This document shows, piece after piece, positions 23,578-34,671 of a stretch of 64,000 nucleotides of DNA; the first letter of the stretch is position 1; every line of letters starts with the position of its first letter. The stretch is from NCBI GenBank assembly GCA_963965975.1, contig OZ014418.1, positions 2,260,275-2,324,274 of the forward strand, read 5' to 3'. Below the pieces are notes generated by a model that saw nothing but the letters and a program-made list of their open reading frames with translations, was not told where the DNA came from and did not search any database. A program made the translations under genes and the position numbers. The stretch is from Xestospongia bergquistia (taxonomy: Eukaryota; Porifera; Demospongiae; Haplosclerida; Petrosiidae).

Positions 23578-23670
23578 ATAGAATTGGAGGCATTAACTAT
23601 AAGTTATTAATGGAATCTCTTTGAAATACAATTACTTCTGGATCAGAGAAAGTTATCAAGAAACAAAAGC
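23578..23670 (+). pseudogene. Decayed copy of the last MRPS10 exon (a)
   Basis: The stretch gaattggaggcattaactat followed by aagttattaatggaatctct matches the MRPS10 terminal exon (about 13085-13165) in order and strand. It continues through ggatcagagaaagttatcaagaaac. A TGA and base changes break the frame and no donor exons are nearby. It marks one edge of a duplicated segment. Confidence 0.75.
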
Positions 23671-24300
23671 ACTTTAAATTTGCCTGGATACGAATTTTCT
23701 AGTACTTTTATGTTTTCAAATTTGTTTTAATAATCCAAGTATTTTTACATGATAGTATTCTGGAGTCTAATCACATGGCAGTAAGAGCATGAAGCACGCT
23801 GGCAAATTTGGTTTTTAACTATATAACATGAAACAATGGCTAATAATAGCAATCAAAGAACTGACGAAACATGTGAAAGAACAAAACAATGATAGTCTTA
23901 TTAAAATATATGATGCTGAAGAATTGATTTCCTAAGAGGTGAAACAAAAGGATTATCCATAGTGACTTACTAATTTAATATGCTAAAAAGTTGTTAAAAT
24001 GAAAACCTAAAATGTCAATATTGGTCTTGATTTGTCCAAGCCAATGCTATAGTCCTGTCTCATTCCTTTTTTTTAAAAAAAACATCCTCAAGACATCAAC
24101 TAATTATATTTGTTCACAATATCAACAACATAGCTATTAAACAAATTTAGAAAAGTGTAAATATAACAATTAATAAAACATGCAATAATTGTGAAAAATA
24201 TGTTGATAATTTATAAGATTGGGTTTAGACAAATTCCTTACAAAATATTTATACAAATCAAGAATCATATATCTGTAATAAACCATGACTCAGTTATAAA
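23600..24300. repeat. ~700-bp direct repeat, copy a
   Basis: Begins inside the MRPS10 tail relic and continues through tttgcctggatacgaatttt, catgaaacaatggctaataa and ttccttacaaaat. Repeated at 26095-26800 with small indels. The body is noncoding. Confidence 0.85.
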
Positions 24301-24394
24301 CATAAACTATTTATTTATACCACACATAAAATAATATGATACCAAATATAATATACTTGAACTTTACCATCTTCTACTTCTACTAAGCAATGAA

Positions 24395-25253
24395 GTTGAA
24401 TGGCAACTCTAACTGGGCACCTTCATCGAATGGCACCAGTGTCTTATGTCTGAGCATCGACTGAATAAGATAGAGTAGATTGATGTACTACCATCTTTTG
24501 AAGCTGTTGTAAGTAAACCTCCATCAAGTTTCCCAAAAAACGTTTCGTCTTTTGAGTTCACTTTATTTTTTTTAATTTTCGATAAACTCGCCTAAGCTCT
24601 TTATATTGCTTTTTTTCAACAGATAGTTATGGTCAGTAACCGGTAATAATGAGGCCACATGATCTAATGTGATCTTTGCAGAAATAATAGCTGAATCTGA
24701 TGATGGTGAACAAGTGTGCACGGAAATGGACTTGATTTCACTATCAACGAATAGACAACCAAATGGCAGGTTGTGTTCTTTTAATACGGTATTACTGACA
24801 TCTTATACAAAGCCTTCATCTTTAGGTAAACAGTGGCAACGAATCCCATATGTAGCATGCTTTCCTACCTTATGCTTCAAACAATAAAATAGCTGATATC
24901 TATGCTCAACATTATTACCAGTAATTATTGTCACATGCAGTACCAATTTCAAATTGTTCTAAATCAGAACGTGGTCCCAGTTCATTTGGTGGTATTAAGC
25001 TGCATCTATAGTAAGCAACATCACGTAAAATATTATCATAACGTTCGGATATTCTTAAGATTACTATAATAATGAAATAGAAAACAATTTGACTTAATTC
25101 ATACAGGGGAGATAACACATCCTCTAGATCGCAAAGAAAAAGAATAAAGTTTGAGTCAGGAGATTCCAAGTCCACTGGAAGCTTCTGCTACAGCACGATC
25201 ACCCCTCAGCCGAAGTCTTTCGGTTTGTATAAATTTAACTCTTTACTCACCAT
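24395..25253 (-). pseudogene. Death-domain/coiled-coil pseudogene (unit A)
   Basis: Degenerate relative of the genes at 27416 and 29880. The C-terminal end matches at 24395-24440 and the Death-domain part at about 24660-25130 (CLPKDEGF, FELVLH-type frames broken). The coiled-coil middle is deleted, there is an in-frame TAA after the DEGF motif, and the splice acceptor of exon 2 reads TGTAT instead of TGTAG. The first-exon ATG with its GTGAGT donor is still present at 25253-25251. Not expected to make a protein. Confidence 0.75.
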
Positions 25254-25340
25254 TGGTTGCCGTCTGTTTCAGCCCATCCCCCCTTCTAGATAAATCTTAA
25301 CTATATTCATTAGATCAATAATACTTTTTTCCATTACTTT

Positions 25341-25475
25341 CTTGTCCAACCTGATCCCAATAAACTACTTAATGTATTTAATAGTTCACTGGAGACTTGA
25401 GCAGAATCTTACAAATCAGTTCACTTTCTGACACAAGCTCAGAGGTGTTATAATCTTGTTGACTACCGTAAGGGT
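25341..25475 (-). pseudogene. Relic of the last ATG14 exon (unit A)
   Basis: actttcttgtccaacctgat, then cccaataaactacttaatgt and actggagacttgagcagaat copy the end of ATG14 (31235-31370) in the same orientation, with substitutions and small indels. No other ATG14 exons are near it. Confidence 0.8.
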
Positions 25476-25499
25476 ACAAATTTTCAAGAGTTTAAATTT

Positions 25500-26060
25500 T
25501 CGTGTTTTTAAAAGGTATATTCTACTTTACAAATATGCAATGGAGGCCAGGAGAAAAGAATCTGCATCATGCATACATTGACATTCAGCTTAAGCAAATA
25601 TACTCACTCATCCATGAATCCACATTACATATAAACGTAATTTTTGAGTTGTGCTTCCTAATGCTCACATGCTCCAGCCGGGTGTCTGATATATTGCACG
25701 CGTAACAATGAAATATAGAACAAATAATTACATAATAATTGGACAATAATAGACTTGTGCCATCACATCCCACATGAGACATTACAAGTCTGGGGATGAG
25801 AGTGGTCTTTACATTTAGTTCACAACCTTAAAATATCCATTATTCATAATCAATAGTAGAAATCAGATGTTAAAAACAATGATTTACAAAACATACAAAT
25901 ATATAATACATTTCATTGAGGAATAAAGAAAGAATGATAATAGCAATAATTAAGATGGAAATAATGATGATAAGAACAAATGGGTTACAAATAATTATGC
26001 AAGTGATCAACACGCCTTATAGATAAATACAAAATTTACAAGACCTCAAAAATAAGATTA
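25500..26060. repeat. ~500-bp direct repeat downstream of ATG14 relic, copy a
   Basis: gacattcagcttaagcaaat and tccacattacatataaacgt recur at 29240-29790 in the same order. Noncoding. Part of the triplicated unit. Confidence 0.8.
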
Positions 26061-26094
26061 TATCATCCAAAATAATATTACATCAATATATATT

Positions 26095-26800
26095 ATTTAT
26101 TAATGGAATCTCTTTGAAATACAATTACTTCTGGATCAGAGAAAGTTATCAAGAAACAAAAACACTTTAAATTTGCCTGGATACGGATTTTCTAGTACTT
26201 TTATGTTTTCAAATTTGTTTTAATAATGCAAGTATTTTTACATCTTATGTGATAGTATTCTGGAGTCTAATCATGCACATGGCAGTAAGAGCATGAAGCA
26301 CGCTGGCAATTTTGGTTTTTAACTATATAACATGAAACAATGGCTAATAATAACAATCAAAGAACTGACGAAACATGTGAAAGAACAAAACAATGATAGT
26401 TTTATTAAAATATATGATGCTGAAGAATTGATTTCATAAGAGGTAAAACAAAAGGATTATCCATAGTGATAACATTACTAATTTAATATTGCTAAAAAGT
26501 TGTTAAAATGAAAACCTAAAATGTCAAAATTGGTCTTGATTTGTCCAAGCCAATACTATAGTCCTGTCTCATTCCTTTTTTTAAAAAACATCCTCAAGAC
26601 ATCAACTAATTATACTTGTTCTAAATATCAACAACAAAGTTATTAAACAGATTTAGAAAAGTATAAACATAACAATTAATAAAACATGATTACAAACATT
26701 GTGAAAAAATTGTTGGTGGAAAATAATTATAAGATTGGCTTTAGACAAATTCCTTACAAAATAATTATACAAATCAACAATCATATATCAATGATAAGAC
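26095..26800. repeat. ~700-bp direct repeat, copy b, starting in an MRPS10 exon relic
   Basis: Same sequence as 23613-24300, starting at ttaatggaatctctttgaaa. The first ~65 bp are again a decayed MRPS10 terminal exon. This is the left edge of unit B. Confidence 0.85.
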
Positions 26801-27415
26801 CATGACAGTGCATGAAAGTGCATAGGTTGTAGGTTGTGTGCAGATTTGTAGCCAAGAAGCTAGGGCTTGTGGAGTCTGATTGGGCAACAATCACTTCAAT
26901 TATTAGCAAAAGGTTGTGGGGTCCAGTAAAATTCCTAAGTGGTACACTGAAGCACATGAGAAAATGTTGCGTGGAGATAATTGCATTCTCAAGCTCAACA
27001 GAAATGTTTCATGTATTATTATATTTTCCTACAGAAAACACTGGGAGGAAGTAAATGTAATGTTTATACTTATTATCATAATAATATTGCAAGGAAGCGA
27101 AAGCGAAAACGCATAGATTGCGCAAGCGATTGGGCCGTGGACAAAGAGCCACAAGAGTTCCGAGTTACGAGTTCAGATTGCAGCAAAAGGTCGTGGAGCT
27201 AGTGCAGTAACATTCCTAAGCGTTACACTGAAGCACGTGACTATACGTTTGCGCGTTGCCCTGAAATAATTCCATTCTCAAGCGTGACACATACATACAT
27301 ACAAACTATCTGCGAGATGCGACGCACGATTATTTGCCTCGCGCTAAGGCGCTCGGCAATAATATAATATTTACCACTCCTTTGATTTATAATAGCTGCT
27401 ATACGCAGTGAGATT
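26801..27415. other. Spacer with unit-specific sequence before the Death gene
   Basis: About 600 bp without a recognised gene. It contains two related stretches: gttgtggggtccagtaaaat near 26912 and gtcgtggagctagtgcagta near 27189. Each is followed by a similar cattcctaag-type sequence, suggesting an internal partial duplication. Confidence 0.4.
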
Positions 27416-28873
27416 TTATGCACTTGGCCACTCTAACTGGGCACTTTCATCAAAAGATACCAGTGTTTCACCTGTCACCATCTCATTCTGATCATTATCA
27501 ATAGAAGAAGGGAGGGTGAGACTTTCAACGGTAGATTCAAAAGATGGCACATCAACGTCATTCTCATCTGGTGCTGGGGTCTCTTCATCTTCAACAATGT
27601 AATCTTCTTCTGGTGAAGGATTTGGTAGAGGAGAAAACTGGGTGGACATAAAAAATGCTTGACATTGTATGAAGATTGTCTGACTTGATGCCGAGCAAGA
27701 AGACTGACTGTCATCTGTTGATGGAGGAGGAGAGCACAATGGAACTTGAGTAGTTACCCCGTCTTCTTCAAGGGAAACAGGAATCATCTGGGGCGACAGT
27801 AAATGTAAGGCTTCCTTTAACTCCAAATTTTCTTTCTTAATTTCTGACAAGTATTCTTCTGAAAATTTGCATCTTTTACGCTCATTTTCAAGCTCTTGAT
27901 TACTTCGTTTAAGGTTTTTATCTTGCTTTTTAATATGCTCTAACAAATACTTATTGTCAGCAACAGATGCTGACAAAAGTGAGAATGCATTATCTAGTGC
28001 AGCACATACTGTAGTAGCTGAATCTTCTGATAGACAAGATCGAGATGATCTAACAGATGAATCAGATTGGACATCGATATTCATCGATAGACAATCAAAT
28101 GGCAGGTTTCGTTCTTTTAATATGAGCTTACAGACACATTGTATAAAACCTTCATCTTTAGGTAAACAGCGGCAAAGATTAGATAAGAAGTTCTCATATG
28201 TAGCATATTTTCCTACCTTACGTTTCCAACAATAAAATAGCTGATATCTATGCTCAACTTTATTACCAGATTGGTTTTCACAGTTATCAATTTCAAATCG
28301 TTCTAAATCAAATCGTGGTCCCAGCTCATTAGGTGGATATTGAGTCCCATAGTGAGCAACATCACGTAAAATATTATCAGAACATTCGATATTCTTAAGA
28401 TTACCATGATAATGGAATAGCCACTGCGCAACTTGACTTAATTCCTACAGGGGAGATAATACATCAATCATAAACACAAAGAAAAAGAATAAAGTTCTTC
28501 GTTTATTAAATGTTATTATCACATGCCAATCCATAACCTTTGAAGTTGACATGTTGCCAGAAGTTGAAAGCTGTTCAACTTGTGGCAACATGTTGGTGGC
28601 AGTTGCTTAGATCATGTAACACTAGGCAACTTTTTGCTAGCAAAAAGTTGCCTAGTGTATGTTGAGCTTAACGTTTGAGTGAGGAGACTCAGGTAGCTTC
28701 AGATACAGCATACTCGCCACTACACCTCTCATATCGTTCTGCGAGTGGGTTTGCATAAATTAAACTCTTTACTCACCATTGGTTCGCGTCTGTTTAGATA
28801 TATACAGCGAACAAGTTATGCGCATCATACGTACAAACCAGTATCGTTGATACTTATTATATATACTTACCAT
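27416..28873 (-). CDS. Death-domain/coiled-coil protein with acidic tail (unit B)
   Basis: The main exon is 28444-27416. It begins ELSQVAQWLFHYHGNLKNIE after a CTGTAG acceptor. The start codon is at the very end of an upstream exon: ATG|GTAAGT at 28873-28871, or alternatively ATG|GTGAGT at 28779-28777. Either gives 343 residues. Residues 1-105 form a Death-like domain (SDNILRDVAHYG, then HRYQLFYCWKRKVGKYATYE). Residues 145-205 are coiled coil (LLEHIKKQDKNLKRSNQELE). The C-terminal third is Ser/Pro/Asp/Glu-rich and ends QLEWPSA. No enzyme domain is present. By family logic it is an adaptor that assembles through its Death fold; role unknown. The coding sequence is fully open, so it is probably functional. 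Confidence 0.78.
28550..28592. repeat. Inverted repeat, 19-bp arms
   Basis: catgttgccagaagttgaa / ttcaacttgtggcaacatg around agctg, with one mismatch. It lies upstream of (or in the first intron of) the unit B Death gene. Confidence 0.85.
28620..28657. repeat. Perfect 38-bp palindrome
   Basis: cactaggcaactttttgct followed directly by its exact reverse complement. It sits 27 bp from the previous inverted repeat and is absent from the neighbouring duplicate units. Confidence 0.9.
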
Positions 28874-29084
28874 TGTTTTATTTTCGAATTTTCCTATAAA
28901 TTAATCTTTCCAGACAGTTTAACAGACCATCTAAATCATGAGTCGACAAGCTAAACTCAACAAGAACTTGAGAAATGAAAGGAAAATTAGCACTTATATT
29001 TAAGCAAAAATTGAGCCCAGCTCCCCCCCCCCCCTTCTAGAAAATTCTTAACTATATTCATTAGATCAATAATACTTTTTCCGT

Positions 29085-29240
29085 TACTTCCTTGTCCAAT
29101 AGGCTACTTAATGAAGTCAATGTATTTATAATAGTTCACTGGAGACTTGACCAGAATACATATCAGTTCACTTTCTGATACTAGCTCAGAGGTGTTATAT
29201 TCCTTGTTGACTATATTCTTGGTAGGAGGTACATATTCTA
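29085..29240 (-). pseudogene. Relic of the last ATG14 exon (unit B)
   Basis: cttccttgtccaataggcta, ttcactggagacttgaccag and atcagttcactttctgatac match the end of ATG14 with deletions. Homologous to the relic at 25341. Confidence 0.75.
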
Positions 29241-29790
29241 CTTTACAAATACACATATGGAGGCTAGGAGAAAATTAAAGAATCTATATCATGGATACAT
29301 TGACATTCAGCTCAAGCAAATATACTCTCTCATCCATGAATCCACATTACATATAAACGTAATTTTGAGTGGTGCTCCTAATGCTCATATGCTCCAGCTG
29401 GGTGTCTATATATACTGTATATATATAACAATGAAATATAATTATGCAATAATTGGACAATATAATAGACTTGTGCCATTACATCCCATATGAGACATGA
29501 CAAGTGTGGGGATGAGAGGGCTCTTTACACTTATCGCCTTTTAGTTCACAATCTTAAAATATCCATTATTCATAATTAATAGTAGAAATCAGATGTTAAA
29601 AACAATGATTTACAAAACATACAAATATATAATACATTTCATTGAGGAATAAAGAAAGGATGATAATAACAATAATTAAGACGGAAATAATGATGAAAAG
29701 AACAAATGAGTTACAAATATGTAAGTGATCAACACGTCTTATAGATCAATACAAAATACAGAAGACCTCAAAAGATAAGATTATATCATA
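29240..29790. repeat. ~500-bp direct repeat downstream of ATG14 relic, copy b
   Basis: Same sequence as 25500-26060 (for example gacattcagctcaagcaaat). Noncoding. Confidence 0.8.
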
Positions 29791-29879
29791 ATATAATAAT
29801 AAAATAATATAACATCAAAATATACATATAATATTTACCACTCCTTTGATTTGTAATAGCTGCTATACGCAGTGAGATT

Positions 29880-30992
29880 TTATGTACTTGGCCACTCTAA
29901 CTGGGCACTTTCATCAAAAGATACCAGTATTTCACCTACCACCATCTCATTCTGATCATTATCAACAGAAGAAGGGAGGGTGAGACTTTCAACGGTAGAT
30001 TCAAAAGATGGCACATCAACGTCATTCTCGTCTGGTGCTGGGGTCTCTTCATCTTCAACAATGTAATCTTCTTCTAGTGAAAGATTTGGTAGAGGAGAAA
30101 ACTGGGTGGACATAAAAAATGCTTGACATTGTATGAAGATTGTCTGACTTGATGCCGAGCAAGAAGACTGACTGTCATCTGTTGATGGAGGAGGAGAGCA
30201 CAATGGAACTTGAGTAGTTACCTCGTCTTCTTCAAGGGAAACAGGAATCACCTGGGGCGACAGTAAACGTAAGGCTTCCTTTAACTCCAAATTTTCTTTC
30301 TTAATTTCTGACAAGTATTCTTCTGAAAATTTGCATCTTTTACGCTCATTTTCAAGCTCTTGATTACTTCGTTTAAGGTTTTTATCTTGCTTTTTAATAT
30401 GCTCTAACAAATACTTATTGTCAGCAACAGATGCTGACAAAAGTGAGAATGCATTATCTAGTGCAGCACATACTGTAGTAGCTGAATCTTCTGATAGACA
30501 AGATTGAGATAATCTAACAGATGAATCAGATTGGACATCGATATTCATCAATAGACAATTAAATGGCAGGTTTCGTTCTTTTAATATGAGCTTACAGACA
30601 TCTTGTATAAAACCTTCATCTTTAGGTAAACATCGACAAAGATTAGATAAGAACTGCTCATATGTAGCATATTTTCCTACCTTACGTTTCCAACGATAAA
30701 ATAGCTGATATCTATGCTCAACTTTACCAGAATGGTCGTCACAGTTATCAATTTCAAATCGTTCTAAATCAAATCGTGTCCCTAGTTCGTGCGGACTATA
30801 CGGTGACAAGTGAGCGGCATCACGGAGTACATTGTCAGAACATTCGATCGTTTTAAGGTAGACGTGATAATAAAACAGCCTCTGCGCAGATTGATCGCAG
30901 AATGCCTACAAAGGAAATAACACATCACTTGTAAACAAGCAGACAAATTACATTATTTACATATAATAATTATTGATATAAGTACTTACCAT
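29880..30992 (-). CDS. Death-domain/coiled-coil protein with acidic tail (unit C)
   Basis: The main exon 30905-29880 starts AFCDQSAQRLFYYHVYLKTI after a TTTGTAG acceptor. The ATG at 30992-30990 is followed at once by GTAAGT, so exon 1 contributes only Met. Length is 342 residues. It is about 90% identical to the unit B gene from the Death domain (SDNVLRDAAHLS, then HRYQLFYRWKRKVGKYATYE) to the end QLEWPST. The first ~30 residues diverge most. Coiled coil at about 145-205; Ser/Pro/acidic tail. It lies about 240 bp downstream of the ATG14 stop codon on the same strand and may be the parent copy, since its ATG14 neighbour is intact. Confidence 0.8.
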
Positions 30993-31232
30993 TTTAACTT
31001 TTAAAATACTTCCTAGATTCTACCAATAGTATATTGTATATTCATCTAGGGAAATATTGAGAATATAAATAAACCACTTTGCTAGGGAATCTATTTTTCC
31101 CCCAAGCTAAGCATAGCCCCACCTCCTTCTAGAAAAATCTTAACAAAATTCATGAACTATATATGAATAAAAATATAAATAACAATGAATAACAATATAT
31201 AACAATGATAACAATAAGAAATCAAATAATTT

Positions 31233-34200
31233 TTACTTTCTTGTCCAACCTGATCCCAATAAACTACTCAATGTATCTAATAGTCCACTGGAGACTTGAG
31301 CAGAATCACGCTGCATCAGTTCACTTTCTGAAATGAGTCCTTGTTGACTGTATTCAGAGTAAGAGGTACCATATTCCAGTCGATCTCCATGAAACCCCGG
31401 TAAAAAATGAGTCGGTACCGTCAAATCATGAACCTCCTCCCAACCTTCTCTGATGTTGAGGGTGTGGCTATCCGAATCACTGTCTTCACTCTCTGTACTC
31501 TGTGGTGACTTATCAGTATCATTAGGGCTCTCTGCTACATGCAGTAATGGTGGTTCATTGTCCCAATTTTGTTCAGAGGATGATAAACTATATTTTCTAG
31601 ATGATCCCATTACTGGACTATGTATTAGCTCTGGATAACAAATAAATGGACCACTTCTAATATGAGAGAAAAAACACATAATAAGAGGTAAAAGAGAGCT
31701 ACAGTTCTAGCATTAAACTGTGACATATAAACAAATCGCTGCTCAGTGTTCACTACATAAAATCATACCTTCCTAATTCACGATGATTTATAAGCACAGA
31801 TAAATTATGAAGAGTTTGTCCTACAATAAGAGTATCTTGAGGTACATCCTAATAAAAGACAGAGAAGTTGAGATAATGTACTCAATATACTAACTTGAGT
31901 GAAACAAAGGAAGACTATATTGTCATCGAGTTTGGTCAAAAAATGGATGATAGTTGAAGCCTTATGATCAGCTCGACCATATTCACTAGAAAATAATAAC
32001 AAAATTATTCTTAATCCATCACATATCAAATCATCAATCTGTCAAAACTATTTTTCTATCTATCAATTCATCTTACCACAGTGCTACTGGTAATATCATT
32101 GGATAAGGTAATGATTGATCTAGTACATTAGCTATGATGTATGTACAGTGAATTATGAGAGATACAGCAGCAGGTACTAACTGAGTAAGATCATGAAGAT
32201 GATCAACATCTTGATTTAACAGATCGCTAGCTAAAATACAACAATAACGAGAACATTTAATGTATTATAACTACTTACAAGTATTTGTTGTTTGTGTTGT
32301 AGTTTGAAATATTGTTTTCATTTGTTTAACTGAAATAAGAGATTAAGAATATATCAATCAATAAATTTTAACTATTTTATTAGGCAATGTAACAAATAAT
32401 TACAGTCAAATCTTTTACAATCGCAATTCCAACTAATTGTGGACAAGATGATATAATGAACTAGGCCTCCTATAAAAGTGTGATCAACTTATAATGGCAG
32501 TAGTCATTTAATACAATGGTAGTAGTCATTTAATATAATGATAGGAGTCATTTAATATAATGGTAGTAGTTATTTAATATGTTGATAGGAGTCATTTAAT
32601 ACAATGACAGAAGTCATTTAATATAATGGTAATAATTATTTAATATGTTGATAGGAATCATTTAATATAATGGCAGGAGTCATTTAATACAATGGTAGTA
32701 GTCATTTAATATAATGATAGGAGTCATTTAATATAATGGTAGTAGTCATTTAATATAATGATAGGAGTCATTTAATATAATGGTAATAGTTATTTAATAC
32801 AATGGTAGTAGTCATTTAATATAATGATAGGAGTCATTTAATATAATGGTAGTAGTCATTTAATATAATGATAGGAGTCATTTAATATAATGGTAGTAGT
32901 CATTTAATATAATGATAGGAGTCATTTAATATAATGATAGGAGTCATTTAATATAATGGTAGTAGTCATTTAATATGATGATAGGAGTCATTTAATATAA
33001 TGGCAGTAGTCATTTAATACCAAAATTTTAGAGATGTATATTTTTAGATTCTTATTATTATTTCTATAATTTTACCAGCTTTAATGTATTCAGTCATATT
33101 TCCATCTTTAGGGAGAGCACCATAACCAATGTGAACTAGATTTAAATGATGTGTGGGTGGTGGGCGTGGTTGAATGGGAAGTAGCCAATCATTGTCATCT
33201 ATATTGTTAATGACATCATAGTCAATTAATGGGTCATGTGACACTACAAGGAAAGAATAGGAGTAATTCTATAAAATAATTACTTACCTTGCTCATCTTG
33301 TTTCCCAGTAGATGGTAGTGTTATGGGAAAAACCACATTAATTACTTGACTAATGAAGTTTCTTCTCATAGTAAACAACTCTTGTTTCTCTCTTTGTAAT
33401 ATCTGATCTTTTTGGACACAATCTGACTACAAAATGATCAAAATGAAATAAATTGATTGAATGTTAACAATAAAATGATTATTACAGGCTATGAAGGAAA
33501 CTGATTATGATTATTAAATAAAGAGAGAGAGAGTGTGTGTGTGTGTGTGTGTGTGCGAAATAGAGAGAAAAAAGAGAGTATACCACATAGAGCTGTGAAA
33601 CGTATGGCCTTTGTAGTTCTTTACATTAGCAGTGTAAACAAAGCTTATAGATCTTTACATGTACTTCAAATTATCACAAAAAGAGCCAACATTATCACTT
33701 AATCTACATTGAACTATGAACATAACGTGTCACATTACACTTCTATAGTGCTATGTGACATTCTCTTGACATGTTAATCAGAGACCCATAATGTTAGCAT
33801 TTATTTATGTCATAGTATACTTTCACCAGTCAGATACAAGAGGCGAAACTTTATCCTGGTGTTAACAAGCTGCCATACAGTACATGTACATTTCCTAGTA
33901 GACTCACCTTTGCCTGCATTAATTTCCTATTAAAATCCTTGCTTTGAGCTCTCTTGATTTTTTCTTCTCTTTTATTATTTAGTTTTGTTAAAACAGTTAA
34001 CTCTTGATTCACTACAACATCATATTGTATCTCAGTAATGAATATGGTACTATAACTTACTTTTGTCCACATTACTTCTGTACTTATCACAAGCTATTTG
34101 TAATAGCATTACTCTTTGTTTTAAAAGTAATAGTTCTGCTGTCTGTAGCCATTATAAAAATAATTTCTAATCAGTTTGTGTAGGGTTGTCCTATTCTATT

Positions 34201-34671
34201 TTTGCTTACTACATTATTACCTATGTAATAGATCAAAGTATAGAAATTACTACTACTTAAGAATACGGAAAAGTTCAGAGTTTTAGAATACACTCTGTGA
34301 ACTGAACTTTTGATTTTGATAGTTTGATATAAATATAAATAGATATCTTGAAACTTCATTTTTGGTAAAGTAGTTTATTATTATGGTGATTATCAGTACA
34401 AAGAGAAAGTACAAAGCATAAAGACTACAATATATTGCAAATGTTTTAGAAATGAGAATGAAACAAGCAGGGGGTACATGTCGTGAAACAATTCTTGAAG
34501 ATGTGGCATTGTCACAATGGGAAAATACTACTTTAAAATTAGAATAATAAGTCATATTGTTATTATTAATTCATTTATCTTTGTTTGATTTCTAAGAGAC
34601 AAATTGTGTAGGCAATTGAGTCTCTTACCTTTTTAGATATTTCCTGATGTTCTTTCATGACTACAGCTATC
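31233..34671 (-). CDS. ATG14: Autophagy protein ATG14/Barkor (5' exon(s) not resolved)
   Basis: Targeting subunit of the class III PI3-kinase complex I (with VPS34, Beclin-1, VPS15) that starts autophagosome formation at the ER. Exons read on the minus strand, all phase-compatible: 34671-34629, 34142-34061, 34011-33908, 33426-33288, 33243-33075, 32329-32279, 32230-32077, 31985-31895, 31848-31769, 31656-31233. They give a coiled coil (VLTKLNNKREEKIKRAQSKD), the FISQVINVVFPI motif, a hydrophobic core (LVPAAVSLIIHCTYIIANVL), the diagnostic KLDDNIVFLCFTQDVPQDTL then TLHNLSVLINHRELGRSGPF, and a Ser/Asp-rich tail with REGWEEV ending SSLLGSGWTRK (BATS-like C-terminus). LGRSGPF and the acidic tail favour ATG14 over UVRAG. 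The N-terminal CxxC zinc-binding part must lie upstream (34,700-35,350) and was not assigned. Confidence 0.85.
32489..33018. repeat. 22-bp minisatellite (~24 copies) in ATG14 intron
   Basis: The unit catttaatataatggtagtagt alternates with catttaatataatgataggagt, so a 44-bp higher-order period is visible. It fills most of the intron between exons 33243-33075 and 32329-32279. Confidence 0.92.
33521..33575. repeat. (GA)n/(GT)n compound microsatellite in ATG14 intron
   Basis: agagagagag followed by about 13 GT units, then agagagaaaaaagagag. Confidence 0.85.

Noticed and set aside
27475-27714. Alternate frame within the unit B Death gene
   Set aside because: Shadow frame; the main frame is conserved with unit C.
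32489-33018. CRISPR-like array
   Set aside because: Tandem 22-bp units without unique spacers; an intronic minisatellite in an animal gene.
31233-34671. Reading the gene as UVRAG
   Set aside because: LGRSGPF, KLDDNIVFLCFTQ and the acidic W-containing tail match ATG14 better; no C2 domain seen.
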